From assembly GCA_029027265.1 (NCBI GenBank), contig CP093061.1, positions 186,001 to 250,000 on the forward strand: a stretch of 64,000 nt of DNA. Reading direction: 5' to 3'. The position numbers and the translations under genes were made by a program. A model generated the notes under the pieces. That model was not told the DNA's origin. It saw nothing but the letters and a program-made list of their open reading frames with translations, and made no database searches. Positions 25,639 through 33,289 of the stretch are shown here, piece after piece; position 1 is the stretch's first letter, and every line of letters starts with the position of its first letter. This DNA is from Sulfurospirillum_A sp029027265. Its GTDB lineage: Bacteria > Campylobacterota > Campylobacteria > Campylobacterales > Sulfurospirillaceae.

Positions 25639-27327
25639 TTAAATACGGAAAAGTTTTTCTTTTTGAGAAAGTGATATGACTTCTAAAAAGTCTATATCCA
25701 TATCAATAGGTAGTTTATCACGAAGAACAGGTAAGATATATTGAGCATTTATTGCATTTACTATATCTGTAAATAGATTAGTTATTTGATTAGAATGTAC
25801 ATTTTCAATTTGATCTTGTAATATAAAATGCAAGCAAGATATATTTAATTTATCTGCAAATTTAATGTATGCTAAGTCAAAAGAGGCCATTTGACTTTTT
25901 TTACTACCTGTCCCTAAGTTTCCTTCAAGACTGTCAATCATAAACTTATAAACACCCTCAGGATTGTCTGCGCTTAATACTGAATGAACCCCATCCAGTT
26001 TACTTGAAATATCTGAAAAAACTTCATTGAATTCTGCAATTCTAGTCTGGATTAAGTCATCTTTTGAATAGATTTCATCATTTATACTATCTAGATTTTC
26101 ATTAATATCATCTAGATTTTTTATTGATGTTTCCCATAGTCTTTTTTGCTCTTCAAAATGTCCTTTTTTCTCATAAAATGAGTTTAAGTCATGTATGACT
26201 TCCTGCAGGTCTTCTATAGCTCCTGCCTTATTTAATTCTTTTGACAAACTTCGTTCTTTAATCAGAAGAGTACTTAAGTTTCTTCTTCCCTCTTGAATTT
26301 CACCTTTAACAATAGGTAATTCTTCAGTAATAAATTGTATTTTTTGCTGAATCATTTCATTGTGAAATATTAAAATTTCTTCAAATGTTTTTTGTATTTC
26401 AGGAATAAAGGCTTTAGCCTTTTCATACATTCTTTTTATCTGTGCTGTATCGATATCAGCAATATCTTTTTCTAAATCTATTTTACTTTCGATAATAAGT
26501 TCTTTTCTTAATTCTGACCTAGATAATTCACTAGATAATTGATTGATTTTAAATTTAATTGATGTTAACTTATTTAAATCTTCATCATACTTTTCATTTA
26601 AATTAAAAAGATCTTTCTTTTTTGTTAACACAGATATTTTTTTATTAATTATAATTAATGACTGCTTTATTTTTGGTAAATTATTTTCTTTTCTAAGCCT
26701 AGTTTGAAGCTTCTTTTCAAGATTTTTATCACGAACTAATTTATCTTTAGATAAATCTGTATCAACTCCAAACCAAAATAAATGTAAAGTTTCATATGCA
26801 ACAGGAGTCGTAAATGGTGATAAAACTTTTATAGTATGAAGTAGTTTATTTTTTTCATCTCTTATATTTTTTGATTTTAATTGTTTAAATGTAGGTTGTT
26901 TTGATGTCGTATCAAAAATAATTTGTTTCAGTTTTTCAGAAAATTCATCATTTGTAGTCTTCTCACCATTGATGGTTTGTACCTTTTCACTATAAGATAA
27001 AAAGTTTCTTTGAATAACAATAGTTTGAGACTTGTCATCCTCAATATCTTCTATAAGCGTTAATGTTATTAGTATATTGTTTTCTTTTAAAAAACTTTCA
27101 ATTCTTGGATTAGTTGTATTAAATTCTGGATCAATATATATATTCTCTCCACTTCCATCAAGACAAAAATCTATTAATCTTAATACGGTAGTTTTCCCAA
27201 CACTATTTCCGGAGCTAGTTTTTTTATCTGAAGTAGTTTCATCAATTATTAAATTTATTCCCTTATGAAATACAATTTCTCTAATCAAAGTATTTTCATT
27301 ATGTATTGTTAATGTTTTTAAAAACAT
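25639..27327 (-). CDS. ABC-3C system ATPase (DUF2326, SMC-like)
   Basis: 562 residues. The Walker A GNSVGKTT is at residues 40-47; a long coiled coil spans roughly 190-420 (KKKDLFNLNEKYDEDLNKLT and beyond); the C-terminal DUF2326 half carries MASFDLAYIKFADK and the hydrophobic FILQDQ segment in place of a standard Walker B. This is the AAA/ABC-type ATPase of the ABC-three-component systems that Aravind and co-workers placed among biological conflict systems. It is third in a leftward operon with a small middle component and an HNH protein. Confidence 0.8.
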   Translation of the reverse strand: MFLKTLTIHNENTLIREIVFHKGINLIIDETTSDKKTSSGNSVGKTTVLRLIDFCLDGSGENIYIDPEFNTTNPRIESFLKENNILITLTLIEDIEDDKSQTIVIQRNFLSYSEKVQTINGEKTTNDEFSEKLKQIIFDTTSKQPTFKQLKSKNIRDEKNKLLHTIKVLSPFTTPVAYETLHLFWFGVDTDLSKDKLVRDKNLEKKLQTRLRKENNLPKIKQSLIIINKKISVLTKKKDLFNLNEKYDEDLNKLTSIKFKINQLSSELSRSELRKELIIESKIDLEKDIADIDTAQIKRMYEKAKAFIPEIQKTFEEILIFHNEMIQQKIQFITEELPIVKGEIQEGRRNLSTLLIKERSLSKELNKAGAIEDLQEVIHDLNSFYEKKGHFEEQKRLWETSIKNLDDINENLDSINDEIYSKDDLIQTRIAEFNEVFSDISSKLDGVHSVLSADNPEGVYKFMIDSLEGNLGTGSKKSQMASFDLAYIKFADKLNISCLHFILQDQIENVHSNQITNLFTDIVNAINAQYILPVLRDKLPIDMDIDFLEVISLSQKEKLFRI

Positions 27328-27551
27328 TTTATTATATCTCCTTTTTCAGGTTTGCAAATCACATTTGTAAGATAAAGCCAATCTAATGTTAATATAAATA
27401 AATTAATCGAAATATTTTCAAACTTACTGAGTTCAGAATAGACTTTAAAAAAATCCACACGATTTGCTTTTGTATTAGACAGAATTTCAATAGTTTTAGC
27501 ACCTAAGTAGTAAAAGTCTCTTTCTGGATTTATATCTTTGCTAACTATCAT
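27318..27551 (-). CDS. ABC-3C middle component
   Basis: 77 residues. Small helical, winged-helix-like protein (VDFFKVYSELSKFENISINL; LDWLYLTNVI) that overlaps the ATPase start by ten bases and follows the HNH gene without a gap. In ABC-3C systems a middle-component protein of this size couples the ATPase to the effector. The subtype (for example MC6-like) is my guess; placement and size are the main evidence. Confidence 0.7.
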   Translation of the reverse strand: MIVSKDINPERDFYYLGAKTIEILSNTKANRVDFFKVYSELSKFENISINLFILTLDWLYLTNVICKPEKGDIIKCF

Positions 27552-28346
27552 TTATTTAGGATCCTCTAATATTTTACATCGCATAAAAGCATCTACCATA
27601 ATTAATCTAATTCCTAAGATTATATCCTCTTCCCAAAAACTTGAATTTTCAATTTTTTCATTTAAAATGTTGTATACATCATCAATTATATTATCTGCAT
27701 TTTCTCTAATTATATCAATTTGGTTAGCAGAGTCTAATATATATTTCCCTTTAACCTCTGTGTAGATTAATTCTATAGAAGCCAATAATTTTTCTTTTTT
27801 TATTGAGCCTTGTATTTCTAATTCATCGTATAATGAATTTATCTTATGATAGTAAATCTTATATTCATTTATTAAGGCTACATTCCTTTTTATAGAGTTA
27901 AATTTAATCTTGTCTTTTGGATTAAAGGTCGTTATTCTTTCTTTTTTATCTAACTCAGTTATGTCAATATTCGAAATTGCGTTAATTGTATTTTTTAACA
28001 TTGAGGGATTCACATCTAATTTTTTATTTAACATTTCACTCTCATGAGCAATTTTCATATTTTTTAAAACTTCTATAGTATAAATATCTTCATTATTCGT
28101 TTCATCATGATGTTGTACACATAGTAAAATTAGATTATCGTAATCAGCTCTTTCTTGATCTGTCATAGAGTCTCTATATCGTTCCCCCTCATTATTAGCT
28201 GCTTCAATGTGACAAATGTTTGAATCTTTTGCATTTTCTTGATTAACAAGGGTTTTTGTACAATTTTGAAAAGCACATTCATTGCCAGAAAGACCAAATA
28301 ACTTTTTTAATGTTTTTTGTGAATAATATCTAGCTTTATTTCCCAA
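27552..28346 (-). CDS. HNH nuclease-type ABC-3C effector
   Basis: 264 residues. The N-terminal 80 residues hold a zinc-type HNH fold: Cys24 and Cys29 (ECAFQNC), ICHIEAA with His46, then ADYDNLILLCVQHHDE with Asn71, Cys76 and His79/His80. The C-terminal half is helical and probably binds the ATPase/middle component. It is the first gene of the operon, so the nuclease would be made with its ATPase partners. Target (DNA or RNA) is unknown. Confidence 0.75.
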   Translation of the reverse strand: MGNKARYYSQKTLKKLFGLSGNECAFQNCTKTLVNQENAKDSNICHIEAANNEGERYRDSMTDQERADYDNLILLCVQHHDETNNEDIYTIEVLKNMKIAHESEMLNKKLDVNPSMLKNTINAISNIDITELDKKERITTFNPKDKIKFNSIKRNVALINEYKIYYHKINSLYDELEIQGSIKKEKLLASIELIYTEVKGKYILDSANQIDIIRENADNIIDDVYNILNEKIENSSFWEEDIILGIRLIMVDAFMRCKILEDPK

Positions 28347-28450
28347 GATTATCCTTTAAATATTAAACTTTTAAAAATGCTTTCTTATTTTAACATAATT
28401 TAACCATTGTTCTTAAATAATTCATCTCCTTTTATTTTGCTTCACGTTGA

Positions 28451-28470
28451 TAGTCAGACAATATGTCTGG
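28451..28470. promoter_or_regulatory. CAGACA-n-TGTCTG palindrome between ABC-3C operon and TA genes
   Basis: CAGACAATATGTCTG followed by GTTTTT lies about 105 bases upstream of the ABC-3C operon start and 110 bases before the antitoxin. On the plus strand it resembles a small terminator; it may equally be an operator for either unit. Confidence 0.35.
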
Positions 28471-28542
28471 TTTTTGTAAAGTAATCCATTAAAAAGACAT
28501 AATATTCCTTAAAAAAAATAAAACTCTACTTCATAATTATGC

Positions 28543-28563
28543 TACAATGACAGTATTCTGTCA
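28543..28563 (+). promoter_or_regulatory. autoregulated promoter/operator of the YefM-RelE pair
   Basis: TACAAT (28543-28548) as -10 is overlapped by the palindrome TGACAG-TATT-CTGTCA (28548-28563). Its placement just before the antitoxin gene fits repression by the antitoxin or the toxin-antitoxin complex. Confidence 0.65.
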
Positions 28564-28576
28564 CAAAGGAATATAA

Positions 28577-28831
28577 ATGCAAGCAGTCAACTATACCTCA
28601 GCACGAAATAACTTAAAATCTATCATAGATAACGTTTGTGATAACAATGAAGAGGTTATCATAACAACTAAAAATGATAAAACAGTAGTTGTTATATCGT
28701 TAGATGAGTACAATCAAACTCATGCTAAACTCAAACGTGATGTAATCGAAGCAAAGAAGCAGATAGAACAAGATGATTTTGTTAGCATAGATGAGGCATT
28801 TGAAAGGGCAAAGAGAAGTTATCGTGCCTAG
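28577..28831 (+). CDS. type II antitoxin, Phd/YefM family
   Basis: 84 residues: MQAVNYTSARNNLKSIIDNV, then EEVIITTKNDKTVVVISLDEYNQ, the standard YefM/Phd DNA-binding fold, and a C-terminal toxin-binding tail SIDEAFERAKRSYRA. It binds the toxin encoded next and probably the palindrome upstream. AAAGGAATAT precedes the ATG. Confidence 0.9.
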   Translation: MQAVNYTSARNNLKSIIDNVCDNNEEVIITTKNDKTVVVISLDEYNQTHAKLKRDVIEAKKQIEQDDFVSIDEAFERAKRSYRA

Positions 28832-29108
28832 TATTATTTTTTCAAAAAAAGCAATGAAAGCTCTTATAAATCAAGCTTTATACATCTTTGAACAAACACA
28901 AAATATAGATTTATCAGACATATATTTAGATGAAATGAAAGAGTTTATTGTTTCTATATTATCTAAGTTTCCAAAATCAGGAAGACTAACTGATGAGATA
29001 TTGAGAGGGAGTAGAAGACTTGTCTATAAGGGTTATTCTATTATCTATCAGATAAGTGATAAACGTATTGAAATATTGACAATGTATAGGGAAAATTTAA
29101 GGGAATAA
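28824..29108 (+). CDS. RelE/ParE-type toxin
   Basis: I choose the GTG at 28824, which overlaps the antitoxin end; the peptide then begins with the family-like PSIIFSKKAMKALINQA. Other features are FPKSGRLTDEILRGSRRLVYKGYSIIYQI, typical of the RelE/ParE fold. Whether it cleaves mRNA or poisons gyrase cannot be told. Its stop is one base before the next gene, so the chromosomal redox operon is now downstream of this toxin-antitoxin promoter. Confidence 0.85.
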   Translation: MPSIIFSKKAMKALINQALYIFEQTQNIDLSDIYLDEMKEFIVSILSKFPKSGRLTDEILRGSRRLVYKGYSIIYQISDKRIEILTMYRENLRE

Positions 29109-29109
29109 A

Positions 29110-30516
29110 ATGAAAATAGAATTTAAAAATATAGCTTTAGTAAAAGAGATAGAATCTCCTGAGAATCCGGGAGGGTTAGAAAAAAGAGTAGCTTTGACAC
29201 CTAAAAATGTTGGGCAGTTAATAGAAGTTGGCATTAATGTTTTTGTTGAGTATGGTGCTGGTTTAGGTGTAGACTTTGAAGATGAAGAGTATGTCAAAAA
29301 TGGTGCAGTAATGCAAACAGAAGATGAAATATACTCTCAAAAAGATATGATTATAAAGTTTAAAGGTCCATCTTTAGATTCGATTTCAAAGATGAAAAAG
29401 GGTTGTACTCTTTTTTGTATGGCGCATTTTGATTCGTTTCCTCAAAGAGCAAAGATGCTTGAAAGCTCAAAGATAAATGTCATAGCTATGGAAGAAATTT
29501 TAGAGTCTCCAAAAGTTCAGACCGATGAGCAGATACTTGTACGTGAAGCAATGGCAGAAGTCTTGGAGCATTTTATAACAGATGATACAGTCAAAGATTT
29601 AAGAATTTTTGTAATTGGACGTAACGAAAGATTGGCAGGGGCAGTTAGAAGAGCAGGGAATCGTAATCCACTATCTTTAAATATGTTACATTCTGATGTT
29701 GAGTTTTCAGAATTAAAATTCTTAGGAAAAGATACTTTGTATTTTTATGATAGTGAATACTTTGAAGATCAAAAAGATTTGATTGTACAGCTTAAAAAGG
29801 CAGATTGTAATCTTTTTGATTTGCATGAGTTTGAACTTCAAAATGGACAAAAAGCGATAGCAGAGTACAAAAAAGAGCATAAGCCTTTTGAATTTGGTTT
29901 ACGCAGAATTCAGTGTCTTCACGAAACAGGACAAGCTGGAGCAAGATATGGAATTAAGTTACTTAAACAAAACAAGCCAAATTTAGACATAAGTGAAGCA
30001 AAAGTTGTGGTACTAGGTTATGGTAATGTGGCACGTGGTGCTATGCATGAGATATACAATCAAGGCTTTAAAAATATCAATATTTTAGGTCGCACACATA
30101 CTACAAAAGAGAATATTGATGAGTGGTTAAAAGACGTTGATTTAGTAGTAAATGGTGCTGAAATACCAAGAGCTATTAGAGGTATCACTTACCTTGTAAG
30201 TAATGACCACTTGAAACGTGTTATTCCTGAAGGCTCAGTTGTGATTGACCTTGTTGGTGGTAGTGAAACAAACAGAAGTGCAGTTGAGCCAGTTTTAAGT
30301 TGTACGTTTTTAACAAAACCTCATTTTGTTCAAGATGGAGTTACAGTCTCAGCTTTGTGGGGTTGGCCAATGCTTGGAATGATGAGAGAGAGTGCAATAA
30401 AGTATTCAAGTCAAATTACAGATGTTTTAATAAATAGAGAAAAGCTTATAGAAGGGTTAGATAGCTTGAGTGCTGGAGTGAAAAGAGCATTAGTTTGTGG
30501 ACCATTTAAAGTTTAA
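29110..30516 (+). CDS. alanine dehydrogenase/transhydrogenase-family protein
   Basis: 468 residues. The N-terminal AlaDh_PNT domain begins IALVKEIESPENPGGLEKRV and contains VALTPKNVGQLIEVGINVFV; the central Rossmann motif is VVVLGYGNVARGAMHEIYNQG near residue 302. It is longer than classical alanine dehydrogenase (about 370) and the insert near residues 170-260 is unlike it, so substrate is uncertain (alanine, saccharopine or another amino/keto acid). It is followed by a 2-hydroxyacid dehydrogenase fragment. Confidence 0.7.
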   Translation: MKIEFKNIALVKEIESPENPGGLEKRVALTPKNVGQLIEVGINVFVEYGAGLGVDFEDEEYVKNGAVMQTEDEIYSQKDMIIKFKGPSLDSISKMKKGCTLFCMAHFDSFPQRAKMLESSKINVIAMEEILESPKVQTDEQILVREAMAEVLEHFITDDTVKDLRIFVIGRNERLAGAVRRAGNRNPLSLNMLHSDVEFSELKFLGKDTLYFYDSEYFEDQKDLIVQLKKADCNLFDLHEFELQNGQKAIAEYKKEHKPFEFGLRRIQCLHETGQAGARYGIKLLKQNKPNLDISEAKVVVLGYGNVARGAMHEIYNQGFKNINILGRTHTTKENIDEWLKDVDLVVNGAEIPRAIRGITYLVSNDHLKRVIPEGSVVIDLVGGSETNRSAVEPVLSCTFLTKPHFVQDGVTVSALWGWPMLGMMRESAIKYSSQITDVLINREKLIEGLDSLSAGVKRALVCGPFKV

Positions 30517-30525
30517 GGAAATAAA

Positions 30526-30633
30526 ATGAAAATAGTATTCTTAGATGAATTTAATAGTTTTAGAGAACTTGTAACATATTCAATAACTTCAAAAGAAGAG
30601 ATAATATCTAAAACTGGGTATGTGACAGAGTGA
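30526..30633 (+). pseudogene. N-terminal fragment of a 2-hydroxyacid dehydrogenase
   Basis: A 35-codon frame starting MKIVFLDEFNSFRELVTYSI that stops at TGA. Its first 26 bases, with the upstream TAAAATG context, match the start of the intact hydroxyacid dehydrogenase at 32360 with about two differences, and the later residues keep a loose match (ITSKEEI against TTSKKQT). It looks like a leftover copy of that gene's 5' end, separated from the intact gene by the TetR-EamA module. Confidence 0.65.
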
Positions 30634-30637
30634 TAAT

Positions 30638-31204
30638 ATGAATAACTCAAGAAAAAAGTTACTTGATGTTGCCTTTAATGAAATTTATCACAATGGATAC
30701 ACAGCAACTTCAATAGATAAAATTTTAAAAAAAGCTTCTATGAATAAAGGGTCTATGTATCATTTTTTTAAATCAAAAAAAGAGCTTGGAATCGCTGTAA
30801 TAAATGAAAAAGTAAATAGTTATATAGTAGATAAGTACAGTACATTACTTAAAGTTGAAGAAAATATTTGTGAGGAAATCTTAAAATTGATTAAAAATAG
30901 AGAAGACTTTGACTTTACTTTTGGATGTAAATTAAATAATCTTGTACAAGAGTTATCTTCACGTGATAAAGATTTTAAGGAGGCTTTGGAAAAAATTTAT
31001 CTAAAATTTGAAAATATAATTGAAAAAGCCTTAGATAAAGCTATTCTCAAAGGTGAAATAAAACATAATGACACAAAAGCTCTTTCTATGTTTATAGTTG
31101 CTTCTATAGAGGGTTGTCTGGGTACGGCAAAAAAGTCACAAGATGAGGGTTGTTTTCAAACGTGTATTTCTCAACTTGAATTATTTTTAAATACACTAAA
31201 ATAA
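30638..31204 (+). CDS. TetR family transcriptional regulator
   Basis: 188 residues. The N-terminal helix-turn-helix is classic TetR: KKLLDVAFNEIYHNGYTATS then IDKILKKASMNKGSMYHFFKSKKEL. The C-terminal ligand domain contains FTFGCKLNNLVQELSSRD and GCLGTAKKSQDE, close to the TetR_C_16 type group. It probably represses the following tautomerase-EamA genes through two palindromes at 31219-31269. Confidence 0.9.
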   Translation: MNNSRKKLLDVAFNEIYHNGYTATSIDKILKKASMNKGSMYHFFKSKKELGIAVINEKVNSYIVDKYSTLLKVEENICEEILKLIKNREDFDFTFGCKLNNLVQELSSRDKDFKEALEKIYLKFENIIEKALDKAILKGEIKHNDTKALSMFIVASIEGCLGTAKKSQDEGCFQTCISQLELFLNTLK

Positions 31205-31218
31205 AAAATTCAACATAC

Positions 31219-31269
31219 TTGACTACTTAGTCAAAAAGTTGCTATAATTCTACTTGACCAAACAGTCAA
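31219..31269 (+). promoter_or_regulatory. promoter with two TetR operators
   Basis: TTGACT (31219-31224), 18 bases, TATAAT (31243-31248) make a good sigma-70 promoter. TTGACTACTTAGTCAA (31219-31234) covers the -35, and TTGACCAAACAGTCAA (31254-31269) covers the transcription start; both share the half-site TTGAC/GTCAA. This is a standard layout for TetR repression of the following genes. Confidence 0.8.
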
Positions 31270-31288
31270 ATGAAACTAGGAGCTTGAA

Positions 31289-31426
31289 ATGCCATATGTA
31301 AATGTCAAACTGAACGTAAAAGAGAGTGATGAGGTAAGAGAAAAAATTGTTGCTATTATTTTGGATAAAACAAGTAATGTATTAAATAAAAAAAAATACA
31401 GATATATAGAAAGTAAGATAATATGA
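31289..31426 (+). CDS. small tautomerase-like protein, possibly truncated
   Basis: 45 residues beginning MPYVNVKLNVKESDEVREKI, with the invariant Pro after Met that is the catalytic base in the 4-oxalocrotonate tautomerase family. The family normally needs about 60-75 residues; here the frame ends ESKII early, with its TGA overlapping the EamA start as ATGA. It may be a natural short form or a broken gene kept for translational coupling. AGGAGC precedes the start. Confidence 0.6.
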   Translation: MPYVNVKLNVKESDEVREKIVAIILDKTSNVLNKKKYRYIESKII

Positions 31427-32286
31427 ATTTATATATACAAAAGTCTATTTTACCTTTTGGTTTTATCTTTTTATATGGAAGCGGATTTATATTTACTCAA
31501 TACGGATTAGAAAATTCATCCCCTATGGCATTTTTAGCAATTAGATTTTTTATCGCTTTTTTGGTATTGCTTTTTATTTCATATATTTTAAAAGTTCCAA
31601 CACCAAAAAGTAAAAAAGATTTTTTTCATATAGTTCTTGCAGGAAGTTTAACAGTAGGCACTTTTTCAATTGGTGTATTTTTATCTATTAGTTATGGGGT
31701 ATCAGGGGCATTGAATGCTTTAATTATTGCGTTACAACCCATAATAGTGACATTTCTAGCTTTAAAGTTTTTAAATGAAGAGATAAATAGCAGAGTTTGG
31801 ATAGGCTTAATAATAGGATTTATTGGTGTTAGTTTTGTTGTTATTACTAAACTTGATACATCTATAGATTCAATAATTGGTATTTTTTGGTCTATTGTTG
31901 CATTATTAGGACTTAGTTTTGGAAGTTTGTACCAAAAGAAATATTGTTCAAATATGAATTTGTATTCTGGTGGAGCTATTCAAACACTAGGTTCTACCAT
32001 ATTAGTAATCCCTTTTTTGTTTTTTGAAGATATTAGAGTGAATTGGAATGTTGAGTTTTCAATTGCTCTTTTTTATATGGCTATTTGTGTAAGTATTGGA
32101 GCGTTATCTCTTTTATATATCATGATAAAAAATGGTGAAGTATCAAAAGTATCATCAATTTTTTATTTAGTACCTGTAAGTGCCACTATCGTTTCATGTC
32201 TATTTTTTGATGATAAAATAGAAGCTAATGTAATTATAGGGATATTGGCGGTTATATTTGGTATTGGTCTTATTAATAAAAAATAA
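31423..32286 (+). CDS. EamA/DMT family transporter
   Basis: 287 residues with ten hydrophobic segments in two EamA repeats (ENSSPMAFLAIRFFIAFLVL in the first; SGGAIQTLGSTILVIPFLFF and VSSIFYLVPVSATIVSCLFF in the second). Such transporters export amino acids or other metabolites, often under local TetR control. It is coupled to the tautomerase-like gene by ATGA. Confidence 0.88.
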   Translation: MNLYIQKSILPFGFIFLYGSGFIFTQYGLENSSPMAFLAIRFFIAFLVLLFISYILKVPTPKSKKDFFHIVLAGSLTVGTFSIGVFLSISYGVSGALNALIIALQPIIVTFLALKFLNEEINSRVWIGLIIGFIGVSFVVITKLDTSIDSIIGIFWSIVALLGLSFGSLYQKKYCSNMNLYSGGAIQTLGSTILVIPFLFFEDIRVNWNVEFSIALFYMAICVSIGALSLLYIMIKNGEVSKVSSIFYLVPVSATIVSCLFFDDKIEANVIIGILAVIFGIGLINKK

Positions 32287-32332
32287 GAATAGGCTAAGAT
32301 ATGTTATATGACGTATATAATAATAAAGAAGT

Positions 32333-32343
32333 TATAATATAAT
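32333..32343 (+). promoter_or_regulatory. -10 region for the hydroxyacid dehydrogenase-sdhAB operon
   Basis: TATAATATAAT offers two overlapping -10 boxes 17-22 bases before the ATG at 32360. AGGGGAT serves as ribosome binding site. Confidence 0.45.
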
Positions 32344-32359
32344 TTAAATAGGGGATAAA

Positions 32360-33289
32360 ATGAAAATAGTATTTTTAGATGCAAAAACAATGGGCAATGA
32401 TGTTAGTTTAGAAGCTTTTAAAGAGTTTGGAGAGTTTACAACTTACGCTACAACTTCAAAAAAGCAAACGGTTGAGCATATTGGAAATTCTCAAGTTGTT
32501 TTGACTAACAAAGTTGTGATTGACAGTGATGTTATGGATAGTTGTCCTCAATTGAGACTTATCTGTATAACAGCAACTGGTACGAATAATGTTGATTTAG
32601 ATTATGCAAAGAAAAAAGGAATTGAGGTTAAAAATGCAGCCGGTTACTCAACTGCTTCTGTTACTCAAACTACTTTTACGTTGGCACTTTATCTAATGAG
32701 CCAAAGTAAGTTTTATGATGAGTTTGTTAGTAGTGGTGAGTGGAGCAGAAGTGGACTTTTTACTAATGTAGAACGTCCTTATAGCGAGATAAAAGGTAAG
32801 AAGTGGGGCATCATAGGCTTTGGAACAATTGGTAAGTCTGTTGCAAAAGTGGCAGATGCTTTTGGAGCTAACGTGAGTTACTATTCTACAAGTGGAGCAA
32901 ATAACGATAGCTCTCATACTCGTATGGAACTTGACGAAATGCTAAAGAGTTGTGACATCATTTCTATCCACGCCCCACTCAATGAAAAAACAAATGGACT
33001 CATAAAGAAACCTCAACTTGACCTTATGAAAAAAGGTGCAATTTTAATTAATGTTGGTCGTGGTGGCATAGTAAATGAAACTGATTTAGCGAAGGCAATT
33101 GATAACAATGGCATACTTGCCGGTTTAGATGTAACTGCGACTGAACCAATGGAAGAGGACAATAAACTCTTACATGTAAAGAAAAAAGATAACCTAATTA
33201 TAACACCTCATATAGCTTGGGCTAGTTATGAGTCTAGGGTCGAGCTTATGAAAATAGTAGCCGACAATATAAAGAGTTTTTTAAAATAG
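32360..33289 (+). CDS. D-2-hydroxyacid dehydrogenase
   Basis: 309 residues of the NAD-dependent D-isomer dehydrogenase family. NAD site GKKWGIIGFGTIGKSVAKVA near residue 148; catalytic Arg in NVGRGGIVNETDL near residue 232; catalytic Glu near DVTATEPMEED; catalytic His in ITPHIAWAS near residue 284. The nearest function could be hydroxypyruvate/glycerate or lactate dehydrogenase. Its stop overlaps the GTG of the next gene (TAGTG). Confidence 0.88.
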   Translation: MKIVFLDAKTMGNDVSLEAFKEFGEFTTYATTSKKQTVEHIGNSQVVLTNKVVIDSDVMDSCPQLRLICITATGTNNVDLDYAKKKGIEVKNAAGYSTASVTQTTFTLALYLMSQSKFYDEFVSSGEWSRSGLFTNVERPYSEIKGKKWGIIGFGTIGKSVAKVADAFGANVSYYSTSGANNDSSHTRMELDEMLKSCDIISIHAPLNEKTNGLIKKPQLDLMKKGAILINVGRGGIVNETDLAKAIDNNGILAGLDVTATEPMEEDNKLLHVKKKDNLIITPHIAWASYESRVELMKIVADNIKSFLK

